Origin: Vanessa cardui
Lineage: Eukaryota; Arthropoda; Insecta; Lepidoptera; Nymphalidae
DNA: 64,000 nucleotides
Assembly (NCBI RefSeq): GCF_905220365.1
Contig: NC_061130.1
Coordinates: forward strand, 5,649,501 to 5,713,500
Direction: 5' to 3'
This document shows, in pieces, positions 22,801 through 33,708 of this stretch. Numbering within the stretch: position 1 is the stretch's first letter; each line of letters begins with the position of its first letter. The position numbers and the translations under genes are program-made. The notes below the pieces were generated by a model. It was given only the letters and a program-made list of their open reading frames with translations. It ran no database searches and was not told the DNA's origin.

Positions 22801-25800
22801 GGGGACTGCAAATGGAAATTAGTTTTATGTAATAGAAATGAATTTGCATTTGACTCGTTGATTAATAATTATTCAATTAAGACAAATTATAAGTTTTCTT
22901 AGCATCTGTATTAAGAAATGATGAAACTTACTTTTGTTATGCATGGGAAACTTTTTACTTGTAATATTTATTAGCCAAAGTTGTTTTTTGTTTCGATTAT
23001 TAAAATTTAACACACTTATTATTCTGGTTCTTACATTCAATTGAACCTCCATGTACACATATTCACCGTGCATATTTAATTTTACATTAAACCACCAATT
23101 TATTTCATTGCACATAAATTGTAAACTCTTAATTGCGCACAAAACTGTACTTAAGGTTTTTGATTGTTTTTGTTCTTCACTAGGTTTAATAATTATAGTT
23201 GCGTCAGATATAAAGTGAGATAAATCGTCGGTATGTAATCCCAATACAGTCACAATGTCTTGTACGCGTTTTCTTGCAGTTCGATTCTTGCTTAACAATT
23301 TAACATAATTAAAATGCGCAACTGAAGTCGCAAAATTTACGCGATTAGATGACAACTGCATTTTTATGCTTTAATTACATTTGTAGAGTAATATTATTAA
23401 TTGTGCGAACGTTTTATGTCACGTACTCGCTTCACTCGACACTTTATCTTTACTGATGCAAAACGATTTCGTTAAGATAAGAGTAGACATTAACTTTACT
23501 CGCTTAAACATTAGGTAATTAAAGATAAGCTTCCTATCAATATATCCATTCACTTGTTTTAATTCTACAAACGCAATAATATTTGATTTTAAAATATTAT
23601 CAAATTATTGTAGCCTAAGTAGTTTTATTATTCTTGCTTTTTTTGTTTTTACTTAATTATCAAATGTTACGCATTGTGATCATAGAAAAATATACTTATA
23701 TAATATAATAGGCTGAGTGTACTTATACGTCATACAGTGATCAAACCTGATATGAAGTGTTAATGCAGTAGAGCTTTTCAAAACGATGACTTGTATTGAA
23801 TTGTATTGAATTGTAATTATCTTGAAGATAACAAAATTATGGTAGTAAAATAACCGCTAAACGAGTATTCTACATCTCCAGTAATTATTTATACTAATCG
23901 GATTCAACCAAAAACAATCTGGAAACTTTACTACATACGTTTTAAGTGAACATAGCCTGATTTGTATAATTATAGGACCGGGATAGTTTCAAAGGAATAC
24001 AACCAAAAGTATACCATAAAACATATAGGCAAAATTTTAAGACTCTATATCTCGAAAATGCGTTCGTATAGAAAAGTCTTAAGTAGTAGGTATATATATT
24101 GTACATATATCAATCTGTGTAAGAGTCAGTATCTATTTTTGTGTTGAAATGGTATGTAATAATACTTAATTTTAGTTTGGATTATTGGCTATAATGACCT
24201 AAGATTATAGTCTCTTTTTTAAATAAATATTGTTACCACATATTGCATATCGGATTTTGTAGTTGTAGTTTTAGAAATATAACAAGATACTATATATAAA
24301 TATATGAAAAAAAGGCGTGGAGTATGAGATAAGATGTAGATACTTATACTTATTATTACCACAGTACATACGGATTAATAGATCGTTTAGCTTGATACCG
24401 ATTGTATATTTAGTATTTCGTTTATATATAGTTAATTCTTAGAAAAAAAATGTAAGTAATCGGGACGTAACCATGATATGTGTGTAAACTATTTTCACCA
24501 ATAAAGACTCATTAGGCTAATTTTCCAATAAACCGCTATTTGAAAGCTATATCAAACGTGTTTGTGAGACTGTTATTAATACCATCTCCAGTGGAACCAC
24601 ACTTGAACCTCGTATATTGACATTCTAGATTCTGTTATGGTAATAAGTTCCGGCATATTTCATAATGTCAAAGTTTGTACCTATATATTCATCAACATCA
24701 TTACCAACTGTTTGCATATGATAATAGTGAATAATAACTTTATTTATTGTTTGATGATAATAGGGGCGAGTTTGTTTTACTCATTCTTATGTTTCGTTTA
24801 AATATTTCTGTTGTTGCTAAACGCAAATAAACATCCGTTTAAGTATATCTACACATATAATAAAATTGGAGCGTCTGTTTGTAATATTAAAATAGCCTAT
24901 GTTTACATGGTATATATACTAAACGAACATTTTTTACAATTTTTGTCTGTCTGTAGGCAGACAGATCTGTCTGTTTGTTCCGGCTTATCTCTGGACCGAT
25001 TTTGACGGGACTTTCACTGGCAGATAACTCATATAATAAGGAGTAACTTAGGCTACAATAATATATAGTTTTTTTGTTTTAGTCAAAGGCATAGAAGGTC
25101 GCTGGCACAGCTAGTTCCAAATAAAGGATGTATGTACTTTATTATATTTTAAAAAGGCAATTAGCATCACCTTTACGTATTAAAATGCGTTTTTAATTTT
25201 CTTCTTTAGTGAAATTATACTACGTATCGTTGAAGGTTAAATAATTAACATTTACTTACAAAAAGTCGTAAGTCGTAACATAGTCGGTTATGCATGTAAC
25301 AGTTTGTATAAATTTTTAAATTCCATTGATGGAAATACGATAAGTGGTTCAGCTGTCCACCAAGGTTTTGATATCCTCTAATAAATAAAATGAACAAGTG
25401 AACACCTAATTAATCTATAGTATTATTATTAACATCATAAACGTGAAAGTCGCTCTTTCACGATCAAATCTCTGAACCGATGATGATGATAAAATTTGGA
25501 ATGCAAACTTGAACTCTAAGAAAGGATACGCTGCATTTTGCCTAACACATGAAAAACAACACCCTTAAATGCGGCCGAAGCCGAGGGCGACTTCTAGTAG
25601 ATATATAATTTTGTTAACATTCTGTCTTACTGGCGTATTGTTCAGAAATAGCAAAGTTCACATGAAATTTATTTTAATTATTAAATCAGAATTCATGGAA
25701 ATCGGCTATTGTCTATCGTTATTATATTATTATTATTGGAAGCATATTAAAATTAACTAACCTTCAAATTTTTCATAAATTTGAAAATCTAATTTTTCGG

Positions 25801-27237
25801 GTACAAACTTGGGGCGTATAACTTTCGTCTCTGTGTGTTTGTCGAGGGTGAGTGAGGCAACCTTCCGTAACACATTCGAGTCTGACATTGGCACGTCGCT
25901 CACACTCGAATGACGACAGTCTTCTGAAATTATTTTATAAATTTAAACTTAAAAATATATCGTCTGTTCTATGGAAAACATATATATCACATTAAAAATA
26001 ATTTATAATTATCATAACTACACACAGCGCTTTCAGCTGCATGTATTTTCTTTAAAATACAAATCTTCCAAATACATAGAAACAAAATAGTATAATTTAG
26101 TCAACAATTATTATGGACATATCTATCTCTAACAAGATATATATATATAAACATCTAGTATATATGTATATCTCCTTATAAAAGATTAATTTAAATTTTC
26201 ATCATTATTATTTTTACAAGCTGTTTTTATTGATGACATTCTTTACCTTGCTATGATTTCTCTTATTTTCATTGTAAAAGCAGACTTCTATATGCAGACG
26301 ATATATTTTTTCATATAAGTATATATTTTATACTTACTATATATAGTACATTAATTTTCAAAACATAAATTCATTAATTACCGTTGTCTAATATGTTAAG
26401 TGAAGAATCGGCGGCAACAGGAGGAAGTTCTACTTTTCGATGCCTGGATATCGTAAACGATGTTTGCCCCGGACTGGCTTTTAACCGGTTTTCGAGAAAA
26501 TCGTGGTTGCATTCATTCTCCTTTTCTAAGGGTTGCTCCGTTGACTTTGATAATATCGCTCCCATAACCTTTGAATTATCGTTACTGTCACTAATGTCAG
26601 AGACGTCACTTTTTATTTCTTTTTCCATCATCTCATTTGTTGATAGTGGTGAAGCGGTGTCATCGTGTAACATTTCCGTCACGGAGGGACGAGTTTCAGT
26701 CGATGCAGGACCGATATGCGCGGGCGCATCGAAGTAAGATGGCGTGAGTGTGTGCGGAAGTTCGTCGTGTGCACTGTCACTTTCTGCGGAGTAGTAACAC
26801 TGGTTGAGCTCGACGGCGAGCGGCGTTAAGGGATCCGTAAACACTGAGTCGGAGGAGGATGGATCCGCGGGCGAGACAACGGCGGCGGGCAACTGGTCGC
26901 GGGTCGGTGACCGCTCCGCCCGCTGCGACTCGCACCTGGTCACCGTTACCTCTGACTGCACACTCAATCTTTCCACGCCCCTCTCGTCCCTTGCCGATGT
27001 TTTGAACACGCACTCGACCATATCGTTATCGAAGGCCTCAATAGTCTCATTGTTATCAGATTCAGATGTTTTATCGAAATCTTTATCAACCTCTCGTTTA
27101 TCGACACTTTTTTTACGACCATGTTTCTTGTTCTCCTTATTTGAGCTTTTCCTGTTTAAATTTCTTATGAAATGTTTCCCCTTCCCTGGCGACTTTCCGG
27201 TTTTCGTATGTTTTTCACCTGCCTGTGTATTACCCAT
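16801..27237 (-). CDS. capu: Cappuccino (formin, FMN2-like), long isoform
   Basis: The ten coding exons are 26382-27237, 25762-25923, 21612-21787, 19426-21382, 18940-19337, 18653-18862, 18430-18570, 17756-17939, 17018-17354 and 16801-16909; all junctions are in phase (1509 residues). The N-terminus MGNTQAG suggests myristoylation, as in vertebrate FMN2, and is followed by a basic Lys-rich stretch. Residues ~300-410 (VPEKLDFQIYEKFEGQMLLN, AAGVLRQI, PNLMYYW) match the Capu inhibitory domain. FH1 has eleven PPPPP tracts in 10-residue repeats. FH2 starts at MKPLYW and contains LAVGNYMNGG, GQADGFGLEILSKL and DVADNLAALRKNL. The basic tail (KKEGGLKSRLQKLSSARK) is the Spire-interaction region. Capu nucleates and elongates actin, working with Spire to build the oocyte mesh. 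The central part of exon 4 is poorly conserved and Asn/Ser-rich. Confidence 0.95.
17985..18365 (-). pseudogene. Reverse-transcriptase fragment of a LINE in a capu intron
   Basis: On the minus strand the intron encodes, in shifting frames with stops, typical LINE RT motifs. These are EIYKAWEESQVASGLFCDLS followed by KAF (the first catalytic block, D retained), then LVRKLCHYEIS, then VPQGSILGPFLFPVYINDLP. Several frameshifts and stops show it is dead. The clade is uncertain (Jockey/CR1-like). It lies between the capu exons at 17756-17939 and 18430-18570, same strand as capu. Confidence 0.75.
19540..19905. repeat. 30-bp minisatellite encoding the capu FH1 polyproline repeats
   Basis: About twelve head-to-tail 30-bp units, each encoding a GM(A/G)PPPPPLP decapeptide on the minus strand. 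Units nearer the FH2 side encode GMG, the others GMA. The opposite strand stays open as a Gly-rich frame, which is only a by-product. Confidence 0.9.
22080..22300. repeat. Diverged dispersed repeat in a capu intron
   Basis: The block runs from about TAATAAATGTGAAAGTTT through CAGAGCTCTGAATG to CAAACGGGCGGAAACC. It has the order of sequence found in a common lepidopteran non-autonomous repeat, also seen in altered form at 24854-25115 and 25420-25610. Class not determined; a Helitron-like or TIR-less element is possible. Confidence 0.35.
22932..23361 (-). CDS. capu: Alternative first exon of capu
   Basis: An ATG-started frame of 143 codons (MQLSSNRVNFATSVAHFNYV...) ends at a strong donor (A|GTAAGT at 22932) with one base left over. 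That base joins exon 21612-21787 in the same phase as the upstream exon 25762-25923 does. It therefore reads into QMLLNWF, FH1 and FH2, giving a 1313-residue product. An open frame this long is unlikely by chance in such AT-rich DNA. The protein segment is unfamiliar: mostly helical with a Trp pair (NEINWWFN). Without splicing the frame would stop at 22873. Because it has its own ATG and lies between exons 2 and 3 of the long form, a separate promoter just upstream (above 23361) is inferred. Confidence 0.6.
24854..25115 (+). repeat. Dispersed lepidopteran repeat in capu intron
   Basis: The block starts near ATAATAAAATTGGAGCGTCT, continues through ACTAAACGAACATTTTTTAC, CTCTGGACCGATTTTGACG and GGACTTTCACTGGCAGATAA, and ends near GCTGGCACAGCTAG. 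I recognise this as a widespread moth and butterfly repeat of uncertain class. It contains a 16-bp perfect palindrome at 24958-24973 (CAGACAGATCTGTCTG). Confidence 0.5.
25420..25610. repeat. Second diverged dispersed repeat in capu intron
   Basis: The landmarks CGTGAAAGTCGCTC, CTCTGAACCGATGATG, AAATTTGGAATG and GCGGCCGAAGCCGAGGG resemble the accessory repeat described at 24854-25115 in gene order, but with low identity. Confidence 0.35.
26382..27237 (-). CDS. capu: First coding exon of long capu isoform
   Basis: This exon (285 codons plus one base) begins MGNTQAGEKH and ends at ILDN before the donor G|GTAATT. It encodes a Lys-rich N-terminus (KHGRKKSVDKREVDK) and a Ser/Asp-rich linker (YYSAESDSAHDELPHTLTPS). 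The MGN start, the basic patch and the acidic Ser-rich linker parallel the start of vertebrate FMN2, suggesting this is the ancestral long form. Base composition is much higher in GC than the flanks around 26700-27000. Confidence 0.85.
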
Positions 27238-27689
27238 TATATATGAAACTTACAATATATGTACGTGTATGTATATATATGTATCAAATGAAATATTTCA
27301 CCGCGTTTCGGAATATATAATTGTGCGCAAAATATTTGTCAGTTTTTATCATTTTATTAGCTTAGTGAAATTTCACAGCCTTTCATTGTATCTACTTTTA
27401 TTTTAAAACATCGCACCTGCGCAATCGGCCACTGCCATAATCAATATTTTAAGGCCAAATTCAAATGTAGTACAAGCTAACCATGTTAAGAAAAGTTATT
27501 CTAACATTTGAATATATTTTGAATATATACTGACAGCAATATTATGTATGAGCGTATTTTTAATCTTATAAAATACACTAAATCTTTCAAGGCTTTTGCA
27601 TAGAAGTGCGAAGATACCATCATTTGATTGTTTAGCGTGATTGCGATATGCGTTAGTAGATGGCGTTGATAAGCAAAAAATATAACTAA

Positions 27690-27794
27690 TAAAAACAATA
27701 GTGTCAGACGTAGTGAAGAATCTTCACTACGTCTCACACTATTGTTTTTATACCACTACATAACATCTTCACTGAAGATGTTATGAAGTGGTAT
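27690..27794. repeat. Two adjacent near-perfect palindromes
   Basis: The first palindrome has 30-bp arms (27690-27719 and 27721-27750; one mismatch, one-base centre). The second has 22-bp arms (27750-27771 and 27773-27794; one mismatch, one-base centre). They abut, sharing base 27750. The arms of the second are unrelated to the first except for a TCTTCA core. Confidence 0.92.
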
Positions 27795-29012
27795 TTAGAA
27801 TAACACTAATAAATACTATATGGAAAAAGTACAAACAGATTAGAATTAATAAAGCGTAACACACAGACAGAGTTAGTTCAGCAGTTCATAATAGTACAGA
27901 TTGTGTAGGCAACTTTTTGAGATTCAATCCTTAAAGATTGTTATAGATAGTGGTATCATTTTTTTTAATTGCGTTTACTTGTTTAAGAGTGATTGTATCT
28001 TAACCTACACTATTTCATTTATCTTGCAGAATTCTATGATTAAGTTGTTTTGAAAAAAACTTATTTCATTTCTATTTTTCAAGTTTCTATTGTTTGCTTT
28101 CTATGCACCTATTTAAAATCAAAATCAAAATATACCTATTTATTGTTAATTTCTAATCTACTTCTAAAAATCTTGGTAACAATAGAAAAATTACAACATA
28201 ACATAAGCATTTTTTGGCGTCTTTTCCACATACAATTTTGTCTCTGAATAGAAATATTAATAATATGAATTTAGGAGTAGGATCTTATGTAACATTTTTA
28301 TTAATTATTCTTCAAAAGCAATTCCTAAGACTGCAGAGTTAGGGCTTTTTTGACATAATACTGTGATACTATGAAAATAAACAAAACATACTAAAATGAT
28401 CGGTATCAATATCAGTTAATTATCTAACATTTCTAGTCTTCTGAGTCTTCCTTTCAGGGATGAAAAATAAGGACTCCATTGAAGTTCGATTCTAAAGGGA
28501 TTCCTAAAAACATCGTAGTAAGAAGTCAACAAGAAAGGGGTGAAATGGGCACAAAACGTTCTCTTTTAACAGAGAGGTCCAGTCAATTTAGCCGTTACTT
28601 CGGATCTAAGAATCAAGCAAATTATTTTTCACGCCTTAAGTTTTCTGAAATCAGTAGCGTGTAAGCCTATTGCAGGTATGTAAATTTGCAATTGCAGATG
28701 CGCAGACTACATTTAGTTGGGAAGCGAAGCGAACGAAAACCCGCATCTTGAAGTCGGTTCGAGGAGAGTTAAAATATTAACTTCTAATTGACATCTTAAC
28801 AAACAACAATTCGACCGTTTACTAAAGTCATTAAGTATGTATAACCACGCACTAGCAGACAAAAAATGTGTTTTATCTCTTTGTGTTTAACAAGGTCTGT
28901 CGCAAATACACATTTCTTTTTAATATATAGGTAATGAATCGACCTGCAAAATTTCAACAATTAACACATAGAATTGTTTATTTTTAAATCATGAGTTTTC
29001 CTTTTCCAATTT

Positions 29013-29243
29013 TGACGACCTCCGTGGTCAAGTGGTGTGTACACCGGTTTTAATGGGTACGCCACTCCGAGGCCCCGGGTTCAATTCCCGGCCAAGCCGA
29101 TGTAGATTATCATTAGTTTTCTATGTTGTCTTGTGTCTGGGTGTTTGTGGTACTGTCGTTACATCTGATTTTCCATAACACAACTGCTTTAGCTACTTAC
29201 ATTCGGATCAGAGTAATGTATATGATGTTGTCTCATCTTATTT
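29013..29243 (+). mobile_element. tRNA-derived SINE
   Basis: The head has a tRNA-like A box (CCGTGGTCAAGTGGT) and a B box (GGGTTCAATTCCC) at about 29020-29093. The body has CTATGTTGTCTTGTGTCTGG, TTTCCATAACACAACTGC and GGATCAGAGTAATGTATATG, a body I recognise from nymphalid-type SINEs. The tRNA part is degenerate and is not a functional tRNA gene. Confidence 0.8.
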
Positions 29244-32139
29244 ACGTGTAAAATATAAGAATCTCTTCGAAATGCTGATTTATTCCAATTCTAAGAGATA
29301 TAAAAAAACAAAGTTAAAGCATTGTTAAGAAACATTTATTTTAATACGAACGTTATACAATATCGATATATTTACAAGTATTTTAACAAATTAATTTCTC
29401 CGTCCCAACAAAAGTAATGATGTTTTAGAGTCTCAAGTTTAAAATATGGCAAAATTTTCATAATGTTTGTGTATTATTCATCAGAAATAGATCTTACGTT
29501 TTGCTATGATAGGACTTACAACTATGCCAGCATTTAATCCATTCTATAAGATATATACTACTACCTAATATAAGTTTAAAAAAATATGTATTACAATTAT
29601 ACAAGTCATTAAAATGTAAAAAGCAGACGTTTGTTACAAATTAAAAATAAAAAGAAAAATTGGAAACAAGAATACAAGTATTTAATATAAGTTTATCCGT
29701 TAGGACGAATGCAGAGATCACAAATCAAAATACTTTAGGTGGGTGTGTATGTGTGTAATCAAAGGTTTTGAGGTATTTACTAACTACAATACATACAATA
29801 AAATCACTTTCGTGTGTGCATTTATATAACGGAGAAATAGTAAAATATTCTTTATATACTTAATTATAATAACAAGTTATTTTATGTCGTTTTCAATTGT
29901 ATTATTAAACTCTGACACTTGCACAAAGTGAGGTCGCTAAACAGGAAAATTTAAAAAGTAATATTTTTTGGAATATATTTAGAAGTAACCAATGAGCGTT
30001 GACAACCTGTAAGGATTAACCGCCATCTTGAATAACGTGTTTCTGCAAATATCTCATAGTGTATCTTGGAACAATAATAATTAATAATAAGAACACTTTT
30101 TTGTACGAAATTTTATATTTCATAGCTTGTATCTAGTTTTCTTTAGTCAATATATTTCAAGATACCGTAAGATGGATGCCAAAAAAAGTGGTAATCGGAC
30201 GTCTACTTATAATTATTTTTATTCTTAATTTGTCTCTTACGAGATATCCCGAAAAACACATTTTACAGAAGGGTAGTTCAAGATCAATCCTTAAAAAGTT
30301 AGGATACACTCGTAGGCTATCACCAAATATATTCCATTAGATAAATTTGAAACAGGATGGTTTTGGTTTTTAAAAGTCCTATATAAGTATAGACAATAGT
30401 AGTTCAACACTACTTACATATAAAGTATATTATTATATGTAAGTACTGCGGAAAAATATTATCAAAAAACAGTAATAATTTATCTTTAACTTCAGTTGAT
30501 ACAATTTGTCGTTACAAAGTATTAACGTCTGTATCTTGTGACATTATTGTGACGCAGATTTTTTTTAAAGTAAGTATATATTTATTAAAATATACTGTGA
30601 ACAGAAGATAAAGAGTTACATGTAAGATTAATCTATGATTATGCTTATTCCAGGGCCAGTCTTTGCCAATGTGAGTTAGAGATACATTTCTTCACTAATT
30701 CGTTTACAATAAATCACAACCGGCACCTTTGACCCTGGCGCAGTAGGGACAGTCCTGATTATACCTTTAAAGAATCATTTTTTCAATAAACTATTTCAAT
30801 TACACTAACAGGATTATGAAATATTTTATGAACATATTCAATAATCCTATTTGTATTGTAAAATAATTTGAAAGATCGTACTGCTTGCAGAACGGAAAAT
30901 TATTTTATTGAATCTGTCAAATAGCACCTATTTATAGACACACAATTAGTTTTCATTTTTCATATTTTGAAACGATAAAACATGTCAGAAAAATTAGAAA
31001 TATAAATGAATGTAATTCATCAGATAATTCTATTACTAATTAAGTAGAGACAAGATCGTTTACAGATAATAAAAACTATATTTAAAAGATTGGCCCTTTT
31101 TGTAACTTAAGTAAAAATAACATTTTTTTTTTATAATTAATATTAGTTAACAATTATCTGTGAGAAAGAATATTAATGTATTGAGTATTATTTGTCTATT
31201 GAGATTGATGTAAAAACAACTTAACAATTTATGAACGCAGAAATATGCCAAATTGTTTGGAGCAAATGAGTTTCCATTGTTGTGGACTATCGCTCGTTTA
31301 TGACAGCATATAAAAAGAAAACACTGAGCTATACCCTTAAATAATCAACCATTTCCTTGAGGAAAACAAACCAACTTTGCAGCCCAATACGTGTTCCATA
31401 ATTATAGGTATGTAATGTTAAAAACACAGCAAGCAATCGATTTTTATAAGTTGCATCGGGATAGCTCAGTCCATTTCACTGTGTACATAATAATGATACA
31501 GATTGTGCATGTATTTGTGTATAATAAGAAATATATCTTGAAATAAAACTGTCCTGAATTCGTCTGAATCCGGGACATGTATGTTGTTTTATCTAAAAAA
31601 TATATTTAGCGTAACAGTACTAGATAATAATGAGCCGTGTGAAATGTTTAAAATTTATTAACAGAATAAAGTCTTAAGTATCTATTTACAATATAATAAT
31701 TATATACGATTTGTAAAAATAAAACTAATTTAAGTAGCTACCCTTAAAAATTAAACTATAAGAAATTGTGTAAAGCTATAAAGATAACTATGCAAAGCAT
31801 TATTTATAATCGAATATGTTGTCGAGACATAATAATAAAGAGATATTATTTCGTACATAAAATGAACACTATAATATAAAAATACATTAAATATGTACGA
31901 ATAAATTTCTCTAAACATGGCACTACAGAAAGAGAACTAAATTAAATGAAAATACATATAATATACTTATATTTTACTATTGCGATCCAGAATCTGATTA
32001 CGTAGTAAATCGTAAGCATTGGTTTTGACTCTGATGAGCACCAATTGAAAACATTACGTTTTGCATTTGTAAAGGCGAAAAAGCCCAATGAGATGGATGA
32101 ATAGATCTTGATCGTGAGCCGAAGCCTAGCCCATGAATG

Positions 32140-32505
32140 ACAATTAAATTGAATTTTATATTTTGTGTGTTAAACATAATATGTCAATTCGGCTTTTTTC
32201 CGAGTATGGAATAGTCCGCTTTAAATTTTTATAAAAAAGTATCTCAAAAGTCGAGAAAAAATGCATAAGTATGAAAGCCAGTGAGATCAAGAACGATCAA
32301 TGGGCCAGTGACAGACAGGAGTGACGTCATACGAAATAAAGATGCGTTTTCGTGCGAAAATTTAAAATGACACTTTGGAACTACATTTTTTGCAGCTTGC
32401 TACTATAAGCTGCAAAAAATTTGAGTGTTTTGGATTTTTAATATACTTTTGGTTTATCCCATATGGAGTTCTTTAAAATAAAAATAGCGCGTCTTCCCTA
32501 TTATG
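32140..32505 (+). repeat. Dispersed repeat with CRE site, copy 2
   Basis: This copy aligns with the repeat at 12150-12715 from about 32235. It has the CRE octamer TGACGTCA at 32322-32329, then GTTTTCGTGCGAAAATTTAAA and TATGGAGTTCTTTAAAATAAA. A hairpin unique to this copy (TTTTTTGCAGCTT and its complement) interrupts the alignment around 32386-32420. Confidence 0.65.
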
Positions 32506-33350
32506 CAAATATTTAAAAAAATCTATTTAACGCTTTAGTAAAAATCGCTGTAAAAGCTTTTAACCATTGAAAGTAATTCTGATAATCGTGCAACTAATCT
32601 GATAAAAAATCTAGAGATATTGGATGAATATATTATTGGGCAAATCTGCATAGATGTGGCGCTTCGCTACAGATCAAAAAGATACAATAACGATTGTCTT
32701 ACTTTGTAAATAACTCGATGTATGTGAGATGCAAGAGAGATGCTGGTCTAAATTATATTCCATTGCAATTTATCAGATGATTTTCAAATCTAAATATTAT
32801 TGTGATATAGTTTGCACTATAGTATAATGTATTTTACTATAGCATATTGGTAAAACAAAAACACAGTTTGTGGTACCTTACACTCAACCCATTCAATACA
32901 ATTACTGTATAACATATATTTAAAGACATTATTTATTAAACGAAGTACATATGCATACACATTTCATTAGTACCTATATATTACAATTTGTTTGATTTTT
33001 AACGCCACTTTTTGTTAAAATATTCATACATACAGTTTTATGGCTTACATATCTGTATCCGTCCTTTTTTTAATTTCATGCAGAATGTGAAAATATATTG
33101 ATAACTTAGTTATTGGCTGTATTTGGAATGCTTTTGCCTTTCCCTCAATGAGAAAATGTTTAAAAAATTAAACATTTCATTATTTGAAAAATAAATAAAA
33201 GTAGTTTAAAAAAAATACAAAAAGAAACTAATTAATAATTTTGAAGATTTATTTCTAGCTTATCACTTATCTAATGCGTAAATGTATTTACACGCAGCTA
33301 TATGAAGTATTCGGAGACAGTCTCATTAATTAATTTTATCTTACTCATAC

Positions 33351-33708
33351 TCAGCGCCAGCCTCGCCATTCGGTCGCAGCGACCGAGATCTAAGATTTCC
33401 GCGCCCCCTTACTTCTCATTATTAGCTAACATTCCGCCCTCAGCTCCCGGGCAAAACGAGTATTCCTAGTCGAGTAGAGGGTATCCCCACAATAAGATCA
33501 TAAAACAAATAGAATATTCACCTTCGAAAGGCGACGAGAGTAGTAATCATTAGCTACCCACATTAGGTCGGTGGTTTATAATTTTCAATCGCTAACTCGG
33601 TTGCGGTAGCTTACTTAATTTATAGCCGATCGAGTCAAAGTCAGATGCGAGTGTTCCAGGAATCGATTGAAGTCAGATGCGAGTGTTCCAGGAATCGTTC
33701 GACGGCGG
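33351..33708 (-). other. Proximal 3' UTR of echinoid
   Basis: This is the stretch just beyond the ed stop. It is richer in GC than the flanks. It contains a 27-bp segment (AAGTCAGATGCGAGTGTTCC onward) present twice in tandem with a 32-bp period (33638-33664 and 33670-33696). A minus-strand AATAAA lies near 33248-33253. UTR extent is inferred. Confidence 0.5.

Larger units (their letters stand above)
27238..33350. other. Gene-poor region upstream of capu and downstream of ed
   Basis: No supported gene lies in about 6 kb. The region should hold the capu long-form promoter just above 27237. Recognisable contents are the paired palindromes (27690-27794), a SINE (29013-29243) and a CRE-bearing repeat (about 32140-32505). 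The rest is AT-rich unique-looking DNA. Confidence 0.6.

Noticed and set aside
26804..27406. 200-codon plus-strand frame
   Set aside because: Antisense of the first capu exon; it continues into AT-rich DNA and has no domain.
29013..29095. tRNA gene candidate
   Set aside because: The cloverleaf is not complete and the tRNA-like head continues into a SINE body.
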